Of a stretch of DNA of 64,000 bases, positions 42,660-52,700 are shown piece after piece; position 1 is the stretch's first letter, and every line of letters starts with the position of its first letter. The stretch covers positions 62,001 through 126,000 of the forward strand of contig MKTZ01000001.1 of assembly GCA_001898505.1 (NCBI GenBank), read 5' to 3'. The stretch is from Sphingobacteriales bacterium 50-39. Its GTDB lineage: Bacteria > Bacteroidota > Bacteroidia > Chitinophagales > Chitinophagaceae. The translations under genes and the position numbers were made by a program. The notes beneath the pieces are model-generated. The model did not search any database, was not told where the DNA came from, and worked only from the letters and a program-made list of their open reading frames with translations.

Positions 42660-43952
42660 TTAACTGATCACCTGATTTCTGACGGCTGGAATGCTAATCG
42701 ATGTTTTCAATTTGTAGATACGTGGTACAGCCAGCAGAAGAGTTGATAAAACGATCATGAAAACCCCATTGATACGCATCATCTTGCTGATTCCAATTAG
42801 ATCCGCGCTTTTTCCTACCAAAAAAGAAGCAAACGGCTGGAGTCCCAAAATGGTCATCATAAATGTGCTTACGATCCTTGCGCGCATGTTTTTTGGCGTA
42901 AGCTCCTGAGCGAGTCCAACGGATAGCGTGAGTACGTTGGCCGCACCCAGACTTGCCATAAACTGACAAAGGATGGCCAGGGGCTGATTGTGTGTGAAAG
43001 AAATCAGGATGTACCAGGCTCCTGCCCAAATTACCCCTCCGCCAATCACAACGCAGGAGCGTTTGACTCGTTGGATAAAGGGCAAAATAACCAAAATCCC
43101 AACCAGGGATCCTGCTCCGGCGGCGCCGATTAAATTTCCCAACGTATCTGCACTTCCTTTTAAGACGATCGAGGAAAAGGCCGGAAGCAGTTGTACCAGC
43201 GACATGCCGAAAAAAGTTTGAATGGCTGCGAATAAAATGATTAGGCGAAGCAGCTTCTGTCTTTTAAGGAAATTTAATCCTTCCTGAAATTGTTTTAACC
43301 CGCCCTCTGGTTCAGCTTTATCTGGCCTTCTTGAAGGGATTATCGCAATACAAATAATAGACACTATAACGCTTACGCCGTTGGCCCAAAACAAAACGGC
43401 TGCGGTTGTTGACGCCATAACCCATCCTGCAATGGCAGGACCCGCCAGGCGGGTAAGCTGATTAAGGGAATTGTTTAAAGCGATTGCTTTTTTAATATTC
43501 CCAGGTCCTGCGAGTTCGCCAATAAAGGTTTGTTCGGCGGTGACATTGAACGCAGTAGCTGTTCCCAGTAAAAAAGCCAGCACATAAATATGCCACAACA
43601 ATAGCACATTCTTCTGAATCAGCAAGGCCATTATGAAAGCGAATGCCATCGTCAACACCTGGGTGATCAAAAGTATATTTTTCTTATCAAACCTGTCAGC
43701 AAACACGCCTGCCCAGGGGCCAAAAATAAAGAAGGGGATCTGGGATAGAAAGGCTACTATACCGAGTGCGGTTGCTTTATGAGTTAATTCCCATACAATC
43801 CAAGCCTGGGCTGTCTGCTGCATCCAGTCGCCGAGTAGGTTTACTAACTGTCCGGTCATGTAGATACGGATGTTCTTTACCTTGAGCGTGGAGAAATTAT
43901 CTGTGAGGACCGCCAATTTGCTGGGCATCGGCCTTTTGGAGTTTCGTTTCAT
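42660..43952 (-). CDS. MFS transporter (EntS/MFS_3 type)
   Basis: This 430-residue protein has about 12 TM helices and the MFS_3 pattern GQLVNLLGDWMQQTAQAWIVWELT in helix 1. ADRFDKKNILL is the loop 2-3 motif. Related exporters move siderophores or drugs. ATG at 43952 (MKRNSKRPMP) is preferred; the frame is open to 44033 with an Arg-rich stretch that lacks similarity. The next gene on this strand is 299 bases away. Confidence 0.88.
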   Translation of the reverse strand: MKRNSKRPMPSKLAVLTDNFSTLKVKNIRIYMTGQLVNLLGDWMQQTAQAWIVWELTHKATALGIVAFLSQIPFFIFGPWAGVFADRFDKKNILLITQVLTMAFAFIMALLIQKNVLLLWHIYVLAFLLGTATAFNVTAEQTFIGELAGPGNIKKAIALNNSLNQLTRLAGPAIAGWVMASTTAAVLFWANGVSVIVSIICIAIIPSRRPDKAEPEGGLKQFQEGLNFLKRQKLLRLIILFAAIQTFFGMSLVQLLPAFSSIVLKGSADTLGNLIGAAGAGSLVGILVILPFIQRVKRSCVVIGGGVIWAGAWYILISFTHNQPLAILCQFMASLGAANVLTLSVGLAQELTPKNMRARIVSTFMMTILGLQPFASFLVGKSADLIGISKMMRINGVFMIVLSTLLLAVPRIYKLKTSISIPAVRNQVIS

Positions 43953-44251
43953 TACGTGCTGAATTTGCGCTCTTCGGTATCGAACGAACGCCAGATGAAC
44001 TCGTACCCTCCTTGAGCGCGTCAAGGGATTCATTTTTCATTGTATCTGGTTTGGTTATTAATCAGCCAGTCCGCGATTGGCCAGGATCGAGCACGATATC
44101 GCCCATCCGTTTGTGCCATAAGAGTGCTGCCCAATATTTGGGGCGGGGCACGCAACTCGAACATGGAGGTATCCTGGCCGCCGATCACTTCGGCCATTTG
44201 GACATTGCAGGATTGGAATCGTTTATCGACCTTCGTAAGGAATGGCATGTC

Positions 44252-44857
44252 TTACTTGCCGAGGCCCATTTGAGTCATATAGGTCTGGTTATCCCAAAAC
44301 AATGATTCTTCAATCATTAAGCCGTCTTTCCAATGACCGACCGTGCACATCGGTATTTTAAATGACTTGCCTGTTGGCGGAATTGACTTGCCGTTCCCAA
44401 TGGGCATGGGCTTTGTAAATGTGCCTTCCATAACACCCGTAACGCATGTCCATTCGCCGGTGCCGCTTCCAAAGCGGATAGGGTGCACTTTAATTCGTGT
44501 ATCTGGGGCATACACAAACATTGCGATCATGTCTTGAATATGTTTTTCAAGACCGTTTGTATGGTGGCCGTCCGGCCAATTGACAACAATGTCATTTGAA
44601 TGGGTTTCATGGAAACGGACCCATTGCTGGTTAGTGAATACGACAAAATCAAGCGTGTCAAATTTGGTAAGATGTTGTTCCAGCGTATCGGCGCCATCGA
44701 CATATTTCTTCAGAACGTTGGTCATTGAATCAACTTTCGATTGCATTTCTGGAGAAGCACCGCTTTGCGTTCCTGAACAGCCTGAACCGGCGATCATGAA
44801 ATAGCTAATACATAAAGTCAAAATTGCTGGAGATAGGTTGTCAATAGATCGTTTCAT
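44252..44857 (-). CDS. SnoaL/NTF2-like lipoprotein
   Basis: This 201-residue protein has a lipoprotein signal with lipobox near AGSGC. A SnoaL-like fold follows, with HETHSNDIVVNWPDGHHTNGLEKHIQDM and WTCVTGVMEGTFTKPM and an end EESLFWDNQTYMTQMGL. Such ester-cyclase-like proteins have varied or unknown substrates. The 218 bases between this gene and the MFS gene hold only short frames without recognisable similarity. Confidence 0.8.
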   Translation of the reverse strand: MKRSIDNLSPAILTLCISYFMIAGSGCSGTQSGASPEMQSKVDSMTNVLKKYVDGADTLEQHLTKFDTLDFVVFTNQQWVRFHETHSNDIVVNWPDGHHTNGLEKHIQDMIAMFVYAPDTRIKVHPIRFGSGTGEWTCVTGVMEGTFTKPMPIGNGKSIPPTGKSFKIPMCTVGHWKDGLMIEESLFWDNQTYMTQMGLGK

Positions 44858-45010
44858 TGTATTTGTTTTAGTTGTGAGTGTTAGTGGTTGTCATGGCCGG
44901 GAGGGCGTATTGTGAGAGATGAGTGCAGTAACGAATACGAAGCCTTGGGTGATTGGGTTCATTCATCAGGGGAGAAGATATTCTTTTCGAGATATGCATG
45001 GCTCAGTTTA

Positions 45011-45850
45011 TTATCCAAATTTTACGGATGTCATGGTAATCGATCCGGCAACCGATTTATCATTGAAAATTAAGATCGGGTCCTTATCTGTTTTCAGCCC
45101 CAGGGAATAGATAAGCGGAATGTAATGTTCCGGTGTCGGTATTGCCAGTCTGCTGTCTTTTAATTTTTCGTATGAAATAAGTGTTTGGGAGTCACCCGTC
45201 CTGATCAGCTGTTTAATACGATCATTTATTTGCAATGCCCAGTCAAAACCGTAGCCTGGAACCTGCATTTTATCCCAGGCAATCATTCGAAGATTGTGGA
45301 CGATGTTGCCGCTGCCAATAATCAACACGCCCTTAGAACGGAGAGAATAGAGCTCTTTGGCAAGATCGAAATGATATTGTGCGTCCCGGGTATAATCGAT
45401 GCTTAATTGGAGGACCGGGATATTGGCTTGAGGGTACATATGTTTAACGACGGACCAGGCGCCGTGATCAAGGCCCCATTCATGATCCAAAAAGGCCTTT
45501 GTGGAGTGAATAAGCGATGCTGTCTCTTCTGCCAGCAATGGATAGCCCGGCGCTTTATATTGTACTCTATAAAGTGGCTCGGGAAATCCGGCAAAATCAT
45601 GTATTGTTCGAGGGAATTCCATCGCCGTTACCATCGTTCCTTCTGTAAGCCAGTGGGCGGATATCACGAGAACCGCCGCGGGTACGGGAATCTCTTTTGC
45701 TATTTGTGCCCAACCCTGGCTAAACTCATTATCTTCAATCCCGTTCATGGGGGAGCCATGCCCGATGAACAATACGGGCATCATATAATCTTTTTGTGGA
45801 AGACCGCCGGTGAACTTGTTGAATTGCGATAGATTACTCATATTTTCCAT
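45011..45850 (-). CDS. ygiD: DODA-type extradiol ring-opening dioxygenase (YgiD-like)
   Basis: This 279-residue protein matches the YgiD/4,5-DOPA dioxygenase group. MPVLFIGHGSPMNGIEDNEFSQGW holds the first metal-binding His, VLVISAHWLTEG the second, and DHGAWSVVKHMYPQA and IIGSGNIVHNLRMI follow. It opens catechol-type rings using non-haem metal. The start could also be Met4 or Met23. It is followed downstream by the SnoaL-like gene on the same strand after 153 bases. Confidence 0.9.
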   Translation of the reverse strand: MENMSNLSQFNKFTGGLPQKDYMMPVLFIGHGSPMNGIEDNEFSQGWAQIAKEIPVPAAVLVISAHWLTEGTMVTAMEFPRTIHDFAGFPEPLYRVQYKAPGYPLLAEETASLIHSTKAFLDHEWGLDHGAWSVVKHMYPQANIPVLQLSIDYTRDAQYHFDLAKELYSLRSKGVLIIGSGNIVHNLRMIAWDKMQVPGYGFDWALQINDRIKQLIRTGDSQTLISYEKLKDSRLAIPTPEHYIPLIYSLGLKTDKDPILIFNDKSVAGSITMTSVKFG

Positions 45851-46403
45851 GTTGATATAAAGGCATTAGAGATAACAGGATATTCAATACCCGGCCGTCT
45901 GTCTCGCGATCTTCTATATTTACCAGTGCCAATCGGATTGATGAAAAACGGAAGTGTCGTATTCAATCAAGTGACAAAAAGGGAAACCTCTCCGGAAATG
46001 ACCGGGTCATGTTCTTTCTCTTAGAAATACAATAGTGCTTTGCAATATTAATCAAGATGCTATGTAGCTATTCCATAAGGAGCAGAAGCAGTGGTGCAGA
46101 AACAACTCTAATAGATAAGGTGTGGAGTATCGCAATTATAAATTTATAGTAAATCAGGTAAATAAAAAATGTTTTTCGCAGAAAGGGAGAAGATGATTTA
46201 TGACATGTTAACGTCTTCTTAACCAGAAAAGTGAGGTGAAATGAAAACTATTTTGTAGATTATTATAGTGCTTAGGACATGACCAGGAGGAAAGGCGATA
46301 CCGGAAAACCTTTCGCACTGACGCAGGAAATTCTCCTGTACCTGTTGGTTCTTTGCCAGGGGATTGAAGGGGCTCTGACGGAGGTGATAGAAATGTTTTC
46401 CCG
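45851..46403. other. Noncoding stretch between DODA and SDR remnant
   Basis: About 550 bases have no supported gene. An 11-bp imperfect dyad (TGACC/GGTCA) lies near 46005. Some short frames could be gene relics, but I recognise nothing in them. Confidence 0.4.
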
Positions 46404-46653
46404 TCACGAGCGCACCGGGGGCATTGCTGACGGCAACGTCCTGTCGGCAGTGGCTGTACGCCGGGACTCACGGTAACCTACAGCTGCGTTGTGGATAACG
46501 GCGTCAAAATGTCCGAGCTGATTGACCTCTTCGGCGAGCTGAATGGTCTGTTTGATGCTGGACAGGTCGGCTTGCAGTACTGTCCGGGCGTCGGGGATGG
46601 GCTGCCATCTGACCGAGACCGTCGGCAGAGCCGGTGATGAAGATGCTTGCCAT
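46404..46653 (-). pseudogene. Remnant of a short-chain dehydrogenase
   Basis: From ATG at 46653 the minus strand reads MASIFITGSADGLGQMAA, the NAD-binding start of an SDR, and then loses about 30 residues. After a frame change it continues with ADLSSIKQTIQLAEEVNQL and GHFDAVIHNAAVGYRE, the middle of the same domain, and breaks up before TGA at 46404. No catalytic Tyr-Lys region is left. Confidence 0.7.
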
Positions 46654-46702
46654 AGGGAGAAGTTGGATCAAAATTAGGATTTTAAAAGGAGCCGGGTGCA
46701 AA

Positions 46703-47887
46703 TTATGGCCCCGCCTGACGGGTGCAGATCTCTTCAATGGTTGATGGGGTGGATCCATCAAAGCCGGTGTGCGTGTAAACAACCTTTCCGGACTTGTCGA
46801 TGATGACGAGTGTGGGGAAGTCTGCGGCACCATATTCTTTTGCCACTGCCTGTCCATTTGACAAAACGGTGTATTGGATGTTGTGCTTGTTGCAAAACCA
46901 GGCAATGTCGGCTTTTGAGTCATAAGCATTAATGCTGATGATCTTAACGGGCCGGTCCTTAAACTTTTCCTTCAGCTGATTCAAATGCGGGACGCTTTGT
47001 ATGCAGGGGCCGCAATTCTTTATCCAAAAGTCCAAAAGGATGACCTGCCCTTTCAAATCATCCAGGGAAATGGTGGTGTTGTTTGTCGGGGACTCGAGTT
47101 TCCAGGTGGGGGCCTGGGCTCCAGCAGCGATTAGCCGGGGGGATGTGGCTTTGTCTTCCGTCCTCCTGTAACTATTGACGTAAGTCGAATAGTACCATGA
47201 CAGTTCATCCGGGACCACAGGGTTGGCTTGGAGGCGGATAAAGGTTGTCGTGATACGATCGCTGTTTGCGTCGTTGGCTTGTATTGTTTCATAAGGCAGG
47301 CCGTCAGCCTTTTGTACCAGGATCTTATAAATGAAATTATATTTTGTGTCCATGGGGTCCAGCGCATGTCCCAGATTTTGTATGCGCCTTTTCCCGAGGT
47401 CCAGGGTAATCTGTGTGCAGGGTATGCCACGGGCGGTGGTATCGATGGCCGTGCGGGTTACGGTTGGATCGTTTATAAGCAGGGGCAGTATATTCCTGAG
47501 CGTGATAATAGAGTTGTATAAAAAGGAAAGGTGCTGGAAATTGCTTTTGCCGGGGTGATCGTCTATTTGCATCGTCCTGGTTTTTTTCTCCAGTCTAAAT
47601 TTTTCGGAGCCGTTGTATATTTCTTTTGATGTCGAATCTTCCACCTGGTATTTGAAACCGGTGAGGGTGTCGGTGGTCTCAAGATCATAAAAGACCTTCC
47701 ATGACGAGGTGTAGTGATAATTCTCGGACGGATAGTTCAACTCCCTTGTATTCTCGTATTCGAACTTCTTCAGGTTGTTGAGCTTGCGGGAGACCTCGCT
47801 GAGGATGGAGTCGGGTGATGCCACGACGGGCTGCGTCTTGGGGACGGGGCCTTGCCATGAAAGCAGGATAAGAAGGAGGAGCTTCAT
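46703..47887 (-). CDS. TlpA-like thioredoxin-fold protein
   Basis: This 394-residue exported protein has an N-terminal hydrophobic signal (MKLLLLILLSWQG). A region of about 250 residues without a recognised name follows, then a C-terminal TlpA/ResA thioredoxin domain with active site FWIKNCGPCIQSVPHL. It should reduce or exchange disulfides in the periplasm. The ATG at 47887 is chosen because longer frames run into an operator palindrome and the SusD terminator. It lies after the second SusCD pair but has its own promoter. Confidence 0.88.
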   Translation of the reverse strand: MKLLLLILLSWQGPVPKTQPVVASPDSILSEVSRKLNNLKKFEYENTRELNYPSENYHYTSSWKVFYDLETTDTLTGFKYQVEDSTSKEIYNGSEKFRLEKKTRTMQIDDHPGKSNFQHLSFLYNSIITLRNILPLLINDPTVTRTAIDTTARGIPCTQITLDLGKRRIQNLGHALDPMDTKYNFIYKILVQKADGLPYETIQANDANSDRITTTFIRLQANPVVPDELSWYYSTYVNSYRRTEDKATSPRLIAAGAQAPTWKLESPTNNTTISLDDLKGQVILLDFWIKNCGPCIQSVPHLNQLKEKFKDRPVKIISINAYDSKADIAWFCNKHNIQYTVLSNGQAVAKEYGAADFPTLVIIDKSGKVVYTHTGFDGSTPSTIEEICTRQAGP

Positions 47888-47906
47888 GAAAATGGTTTTA
47901 GCTACT

Positions 47907-47930
47907 AATGTACGAATATATTCGTACATT
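47907..47930. promoter_or_regulatory. 24-bp perfect palindrome with embedded -7 element
   Basis: AATGTACGAATA and its exact reverse complement TATTCGTACATT are joined without a spacer. On the minus strand the centre contains TATATTCG (47920-47913), a -7 element 25 bases before the TlpA ATG. The layout fits a dimeric repressor such as BlaI/MecI type blocking the promoter; no such regulator gene is in this window. Confidence 0.75.
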
Positions 47931-47969
47931 GGTGAATGTTCGGGGTAAATTATTCTGGTTGGACGGATG

Positions 47970-48005
47970 AAAAAAGCCCTGGCCTGCAGGTTTGCAGGCC
48001 AGGGC
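47970..48005 (-). terminator. Terminator of the second SusCD operon
   Basis: GCCCTGGCCTGCA (47976-47988) pairs perfectly with TGCAGGCCAGGGC (47993-48005) over 4 bases, with six T residues on the minus strand (47975-47970). Confidence 0.93.
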
Positions 48006-48037
48006 GGGGTCCCTGAGTTTTCTATGTCTGTCAATAT

Positions 48038-49720
48038 CTAGTATCCGTCGTTCTGCTTAAGATAGCCTGTCAGGTTAGAGGCTGCGTCGATGGCGTTTTG
48101 CGGAATAGGGAAGACCCTTTTCTTCGCATCCGAATTGGTTTTTTCCGTCCAGCTGCCTTCGTATTTGCCAAAGCGGACCATATCGGTGCGTCTTACCATT
48201 TCCCAATACAGTTCAAAGCCTCTCTCCCTGAAGAGAATATCGCTGGTCATGGAGGTCAATGCGACTGCGGGGGTGGTGGCGGTGCGGGCGGCCCTGATGG
48301 TGTTGACGTCGGCCAGGGCGCCTATTGCGTCGTTGGACGCTCTTAGCTTGGCTTCGGCCCTCATCAGATGGATATCGGCCAGGCGGAGAATGACGATGTC
48401 GGCCTCGCCTTTGTTCCTTCCGCTGTTGGAGCTTTTGCTGAACTCATATTTCTCTACCCTGTAGCCTGTGCTGTAGTTGCTGCCGGCGGTAGTGAAGTCT
48501 ACCTGTTCTGTAAAATCCACGGGCAGGGTAGGCTTGCTTCTCGTGGTATTGAAGAGCATGCTGACTTTGAGCTTCCCGTCGGGGCAGGTTATGAATGCGC
48601 CGCTGGCATCCTTGGTGAGCCCGTATTGCTGGCCTCTGAGGATACCGCGGTTGATATTGAAAGCGGCGGCATCTACGCAGCCGTCAGCCTGGGGTAGGTT
48701 CTCTTTATAAAACCGGGGATCGGCTGCGGCGGGATCGGTGGGGGCGTTGGCATCGACCCATGTGTGATAGAAGTCGGGGGTAATGGCGGGGCCGTCTGTA
48801 CCGTTGGCGGAAGTAAAGGCGGGCAGCGGGAACTGATCCCCTGACAGGGAGAAGTAGGCCATCCTGTTGTGGCTGTTGCTGATGTCAGGACGCTGGTCTA
48901 CGGCAAAGATGATCTCTTTGTTGGTATGATTGGCATTGCCGAAGATGGAGAAATATTCGGAAGCCAGGGCATATTGGTTGGAGGAAATGATCTTATTGCA
49001 ATAGTCGACGACCTTGTTCATATCGTCTGTCTGGAAGGAGAAAGACACGGCATAACGATCCCTGTACACAGCGGCGTTCAGATACAGCCGGGCGAGCAAG
49101 CCCCAGACGGCGCCTTTGGTGATACGGCCGGGACCGGTGGTATTGTCGAGCACGGGCTCGATGGCGAGCAGCTCGGACTCGATGTACTTTATGGCCTCAT
49201 CGCCCCTTACAATTTTGGAGGTGGCATTGGGGTCTTCCTTTACAAATATGAGCCCGAAAAGGTCCAGCGTCAGCAGGGAATAATAGGCCCGCATGCCCCG
49301 GGCTTCTGCCAGGAACAAGGGGGCGCTGGCATCCTTGTTGGTCTTGAGGGCGCTGATGGCTGTGACGGCCCTGGACAGACCGGTGACGATAGAGGTCCAG
49401 GTGTTTTGTACGTTGGGGTCGGTGCTGACGGTCTCATGTCTGTGCATGGACAAATAAATACCGTTGTCACCCCAGTCGGTGCCGCCTCTGTACGGCAGGA
49501 TGGCCTCATCGGTGGATATCTCCTGCAGCGTAAAATACCGTGTGTGCAGGAAAATGTCGGGCAATACATTGTATACGGGCGCGATCAGGCCTTCTGCGAG
49601 CTGCTTGTCGGTGAGCCCGGTGACGGAAGATTCATCCAACACCTTTTCATTTAATTTCGTACATCCGACCATGGAAAGGCTGGCCAGACAGATCAAATAT
49701 TTTATAGATAGCTTTTTCAT
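48038..49720 (-). CDS. SusD/RagB-family nutrient-binding lipoprotein
   Basis: This 560-residue lipoprotein has the lipobox LSMVGC. TPR-like SusD segments (TGLSRAVTAISAL, EARGMRAYYSLLTLDLFG, GAVWGLLARLYLNAA) and a C-terminal RERGFELYWEMVRRTDMVRFG plus VFPIPQNAID are typical. It forms a pair with the SusC gene 12 bases upstream. Confidence 0.95.
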   Translation of the reverse strand: MKKLSIKYLICLASLSMVGCTKLNEKVLDESSVTGLTDKQLAEGLIAPVYNVLPDIFLHTRYFTLQEISTDEAILPYRGGTDWGDNGIYLSMHRHETVSTDPNVQNTWTSIVTGLSRAVTAISALKTNKDASAPLFLAEARGMRAYYSLLTLDLFGLIFVKEDPNATSKIVRGDEAIKYIESELLAIEPVLDNTTGPGRITKGAVWGLLARLYLNAAVYRDRYAVSFSFQTDDMNKVVDYCNKIISSNQYALASEYFSIFGNANHTNKEIIFAVDQRPDISNSHNRMAYFSLSGDQFPLPAFTSANGTDGPAITPDFYHTWVDANAPTDPAAADPRFYKENLPQADGCVDAAAFNINRGILRGQQYGLTKDASGAFITCPDGKLKVSMLFNTTRSKPTLPVDFTEQVDFTTAGSNYSTGYRVEKYEFSKSSNSGRNKGEADIVILRLADIHLMRAEAKLRASNDAIGALADVNTIRAARTATTPAVALTSMTSDILFRERGFELYWEMVRRTDMVRFGKYEGSWTEKTNSDAKKRVFPIPQNAIDAASNLTGYLKQNDGY

Positions 49721-49732
49721 TTTTGTGCTTTT

Positions 49733-52700
49733 TTAGAGTGATACGTTGATGCCAAAGAGAATGGTCCTTGCTTTGGGATAGCTGTTATAGTCTATGCCAT
49801 AGGAAGAGACGCCGTCATCGCTGCGATCGGTGTTGACTTCAGGATCATAGCCGTCATATTTGGTGATGACGAACAGGTTCTGTCCCGTCACGGAGATCCG
49901 GATGGACTTTGCCCATTTATCGATGCCCATGGCCCTTGTGTTGACATCATATGCAAGGGAAAGGTTATTCAGACGGAGGTAGGCGCCACTCTTAAGATAC
50001 CTGCTGCTGACGGAGGCGGGATTATTGATGGACTCCTTCGGATCGGCGGCGGCAGCGGGGGTGGTATTTACGCTCTTGGCCAGCCTGGCTTTGTAAAAGT
50101 TGGTGTTGGCGGTATTGTCATACAGCTTGTTGCCGGAGATGCCGTTGAAGCCGGCCTGGAGGCTGAATCCTTTGAAGCCGAAGCTGCCGGAAAAGCCATA
50201 CAGCAGATTGGGAAGCGCGGTGCCCAGTACCTGTCTGTCCTTATCGGTGATGATATTGTCGTGATCGCGGTCTTCGTACTTGCTCAGGCCGTTGTCGCCG
50301 ATGCCAATATATTTGAGCATATAGAACGAGCCGATGGGGTGTCCGTTGACATAGCCGTTGATGGTGGCGGAAGTCAGTCCGGAACCTTGTGCGGACCCTG
50401 TGGTGATGACGGTGTAGGGCGAATGTTTCACTTCATTCTTGATGCTGGTCATATTACCACCTATGGAGAAATTCATGTCCTTGCCGAGCTTTTTGGAATA
50501 GTTCAGTTCCACTTCGAGGCCATTGTTATCGACAGTCATGTCCTTGATATTGGACCAGTACTCCTGTGCGGGCTGTACGGGGTCGGCGGGATAACCTTTG
50601 AGCAGGATATGGCTGGACCTCTTCTTAAAATAATCGACGGTACCTGTCAGGGCTCCCTGCCATAAGCCAAACTCGAGACCGATGTCTGTCTGGTTGGAGA
50701 CTTCCCACTGCAGGTCGGGATTGGCGGGTCTTACATAGGTGTAGCTGGCGGGGTAATTTCCCGAAGCATACAGGGGATAGCTGCCGCCGGATGCAATGAA
50801 CAGTGGCTGGGTTTTTTTGGCGGGGATCTCCTGGTTACCTGTCCTGCCCCAGCCTGCCCTCAATTTCAAATTGCTGAAAGGCGAGGAGCTCTTCTTCATA
50901 AAGTCTTCCTCGGTGATGATCCAGCCCAAGGAGAAGGAGGGGAAGTAGCCATATCTGTTGTTGCTGCCGAACTTGGTGGAGCCGTCGGCCCTGAAATTGA
51001 CGGTGGCCAGGTATTTATTGTCGTATTGGTATGTCACCCGTCCAAAGAAGGATTGCTGCTCATTGATGGTAGCGGAACCCTTTGCGGTGTTGTTGGTGGA
51101 AAGAGCGGGCTGACCCGTGCTGGGGTCATATATGGGCTGAATATTGCCCACGGGATAGTTCTGGGTGAGATAGTCCCTGGTCTGGATAAAGAACTTCTGA
51201 TAGGAATAGCCGCCCAGTACGGACAGGTTATGTACATTCTTTACGAGGGAGTAGGTCAGGTAGTTCTCGATGAGGGTATTCCTATTGGTATTATAAAAGG
51301 TCTCGAGGCTGCCGGGCCGGGCGGGTACCGCGCTGGCGAGGCTCTGGTAATTCCGGGTGCCGGTGGAGTTGTCGATGCCGAAATTGAGCTTATAGACGAG
51401 CCCTTTCACGATCCTCACGGAAGGGGACAGGCTGCCGATGAAACGATTGATGGTAGCGACGTCCTGGTCGAGATTGAAATAGATCAGGGGGTTGCTGATG
51501 TTGAGGTATACGGCGGGCTTGCCGACAGAGTCATAGGCGGGATAGGTGGGGTTATTGGTCAACGCTTCGCCGATGCCAAAGGGAGGGCGGACGTTGTTGG
51601 TGCTGGAATAGTTCAGGACGGCATCGATGACGATCCTGTCGTCCAGGAATTTCTGGGTGGCGTTGAACCTTCCGGTGTACCTGTCCAATGTATTCTTTTT
51701 GATGACCCCTTCCTGCTTCTGAGCGCTGAAGGAGGCGTAATAGGTCAGCTTATCGCTGCCGCCGCTGAGTCCCATATTATAATTCTGGGTGAGCGCTGTC
51801 CTTGTGATCAGCTTCTGCCAGTCGGTGTTGCCGCCTTTGTCGTCGAGGGTGCCGCCAATCTCGGGGACGATCTTCCTGAATTCGGCAGCGCTGTATACGG
51901 GCAGGGCCCGGGCCATCTTCGAGACGCCGAGGCTGGCGGACATCGTGAGCAGGGAAGAGCCGGAGCGGCCTTTTCTCGTGGTAATGATGATCACGCCGTT
52001 GGCCCCGCGGGAACCATAGATGGCGGTGGCGGAGGCATCCTTTAATACATCCATGGATACGATGTCGGCGGAGTTGATAAAGTTCAAGGGATCGCCTCCA
52101 CCGGTGGTGGAGTTATCCAGTGGCAGTCCATCCACCACAAAGAGGGGCGTATTGCCTGTACGGATACCGCCGGGGCCCCGGATGGAGATACCCATGGAGG
52201 CTCCGGGCTCGCCGCTGGAGGAGGTGACGTTGACACCGGCGGCCTTGCCCTGGATCAATTGTTCGGGGGAGGTCACGACCCCCCGATTGAAATCCTCGGT
52301 CTTCAATGATTTTACGGCGCCGGTGACATCCCTTTTTGTCTGGGTGCCATAACCCATGACGACGACATTTGTCAGCTCTGTGGAGGCGGATTGCAGGATG
52401 ATGTCGAGCTGGGTCTTGTCGCCGACGGGGATCTCCCGGGTGGCAAAGCCGACATAGGAAATAATGAGGATAGCGTTCCCATCGGAGACGGATATGCTAT
52501 AGCTGCCATTTTTGTCGGTGGTCGCGGTCTGATGGCCGCCTTTGACGGAGATGGTGGCTCCTGCCAGGGGATTGCCGTCAGACTGACTGACCTTTCCGGA
52601 TATTCTTATTGTTGACTGAAAGGGGGAAAAGTTTTTAAACTTTTCGGTGCTGTTGAACCCATAGGCTGTTTTTAGCGTAAGCAGCGGGATCAGGACAAGG

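Noticed and set aside
44012-44305. Overlapping frames on both strands between the MFS and SnoaL-like genes
   Set aside because: None shows similarity or a plausible start signal, and all overlap a real gene end.
44919-45110. 63-codon plus-strand frame (WVIGFIHQGRRYSF)
   Set aside because: It overlaps the DODA gene in antisense and no family was recognised.
46208-46476. Short frames overlapping the SDR relic
   Set aside because: They are other-frame readings of the degraded SDR gene and have no independent support.
48869-49654. 261-codon plus-strand frame
   Set aside because: Antisense to the SusD gene; Gly/Val/Asp-rich shadow translation.
51026-52045. 339-codon plus-strand frame
   Set aside because: Antisense to the SusC gene; no recognisable domain.
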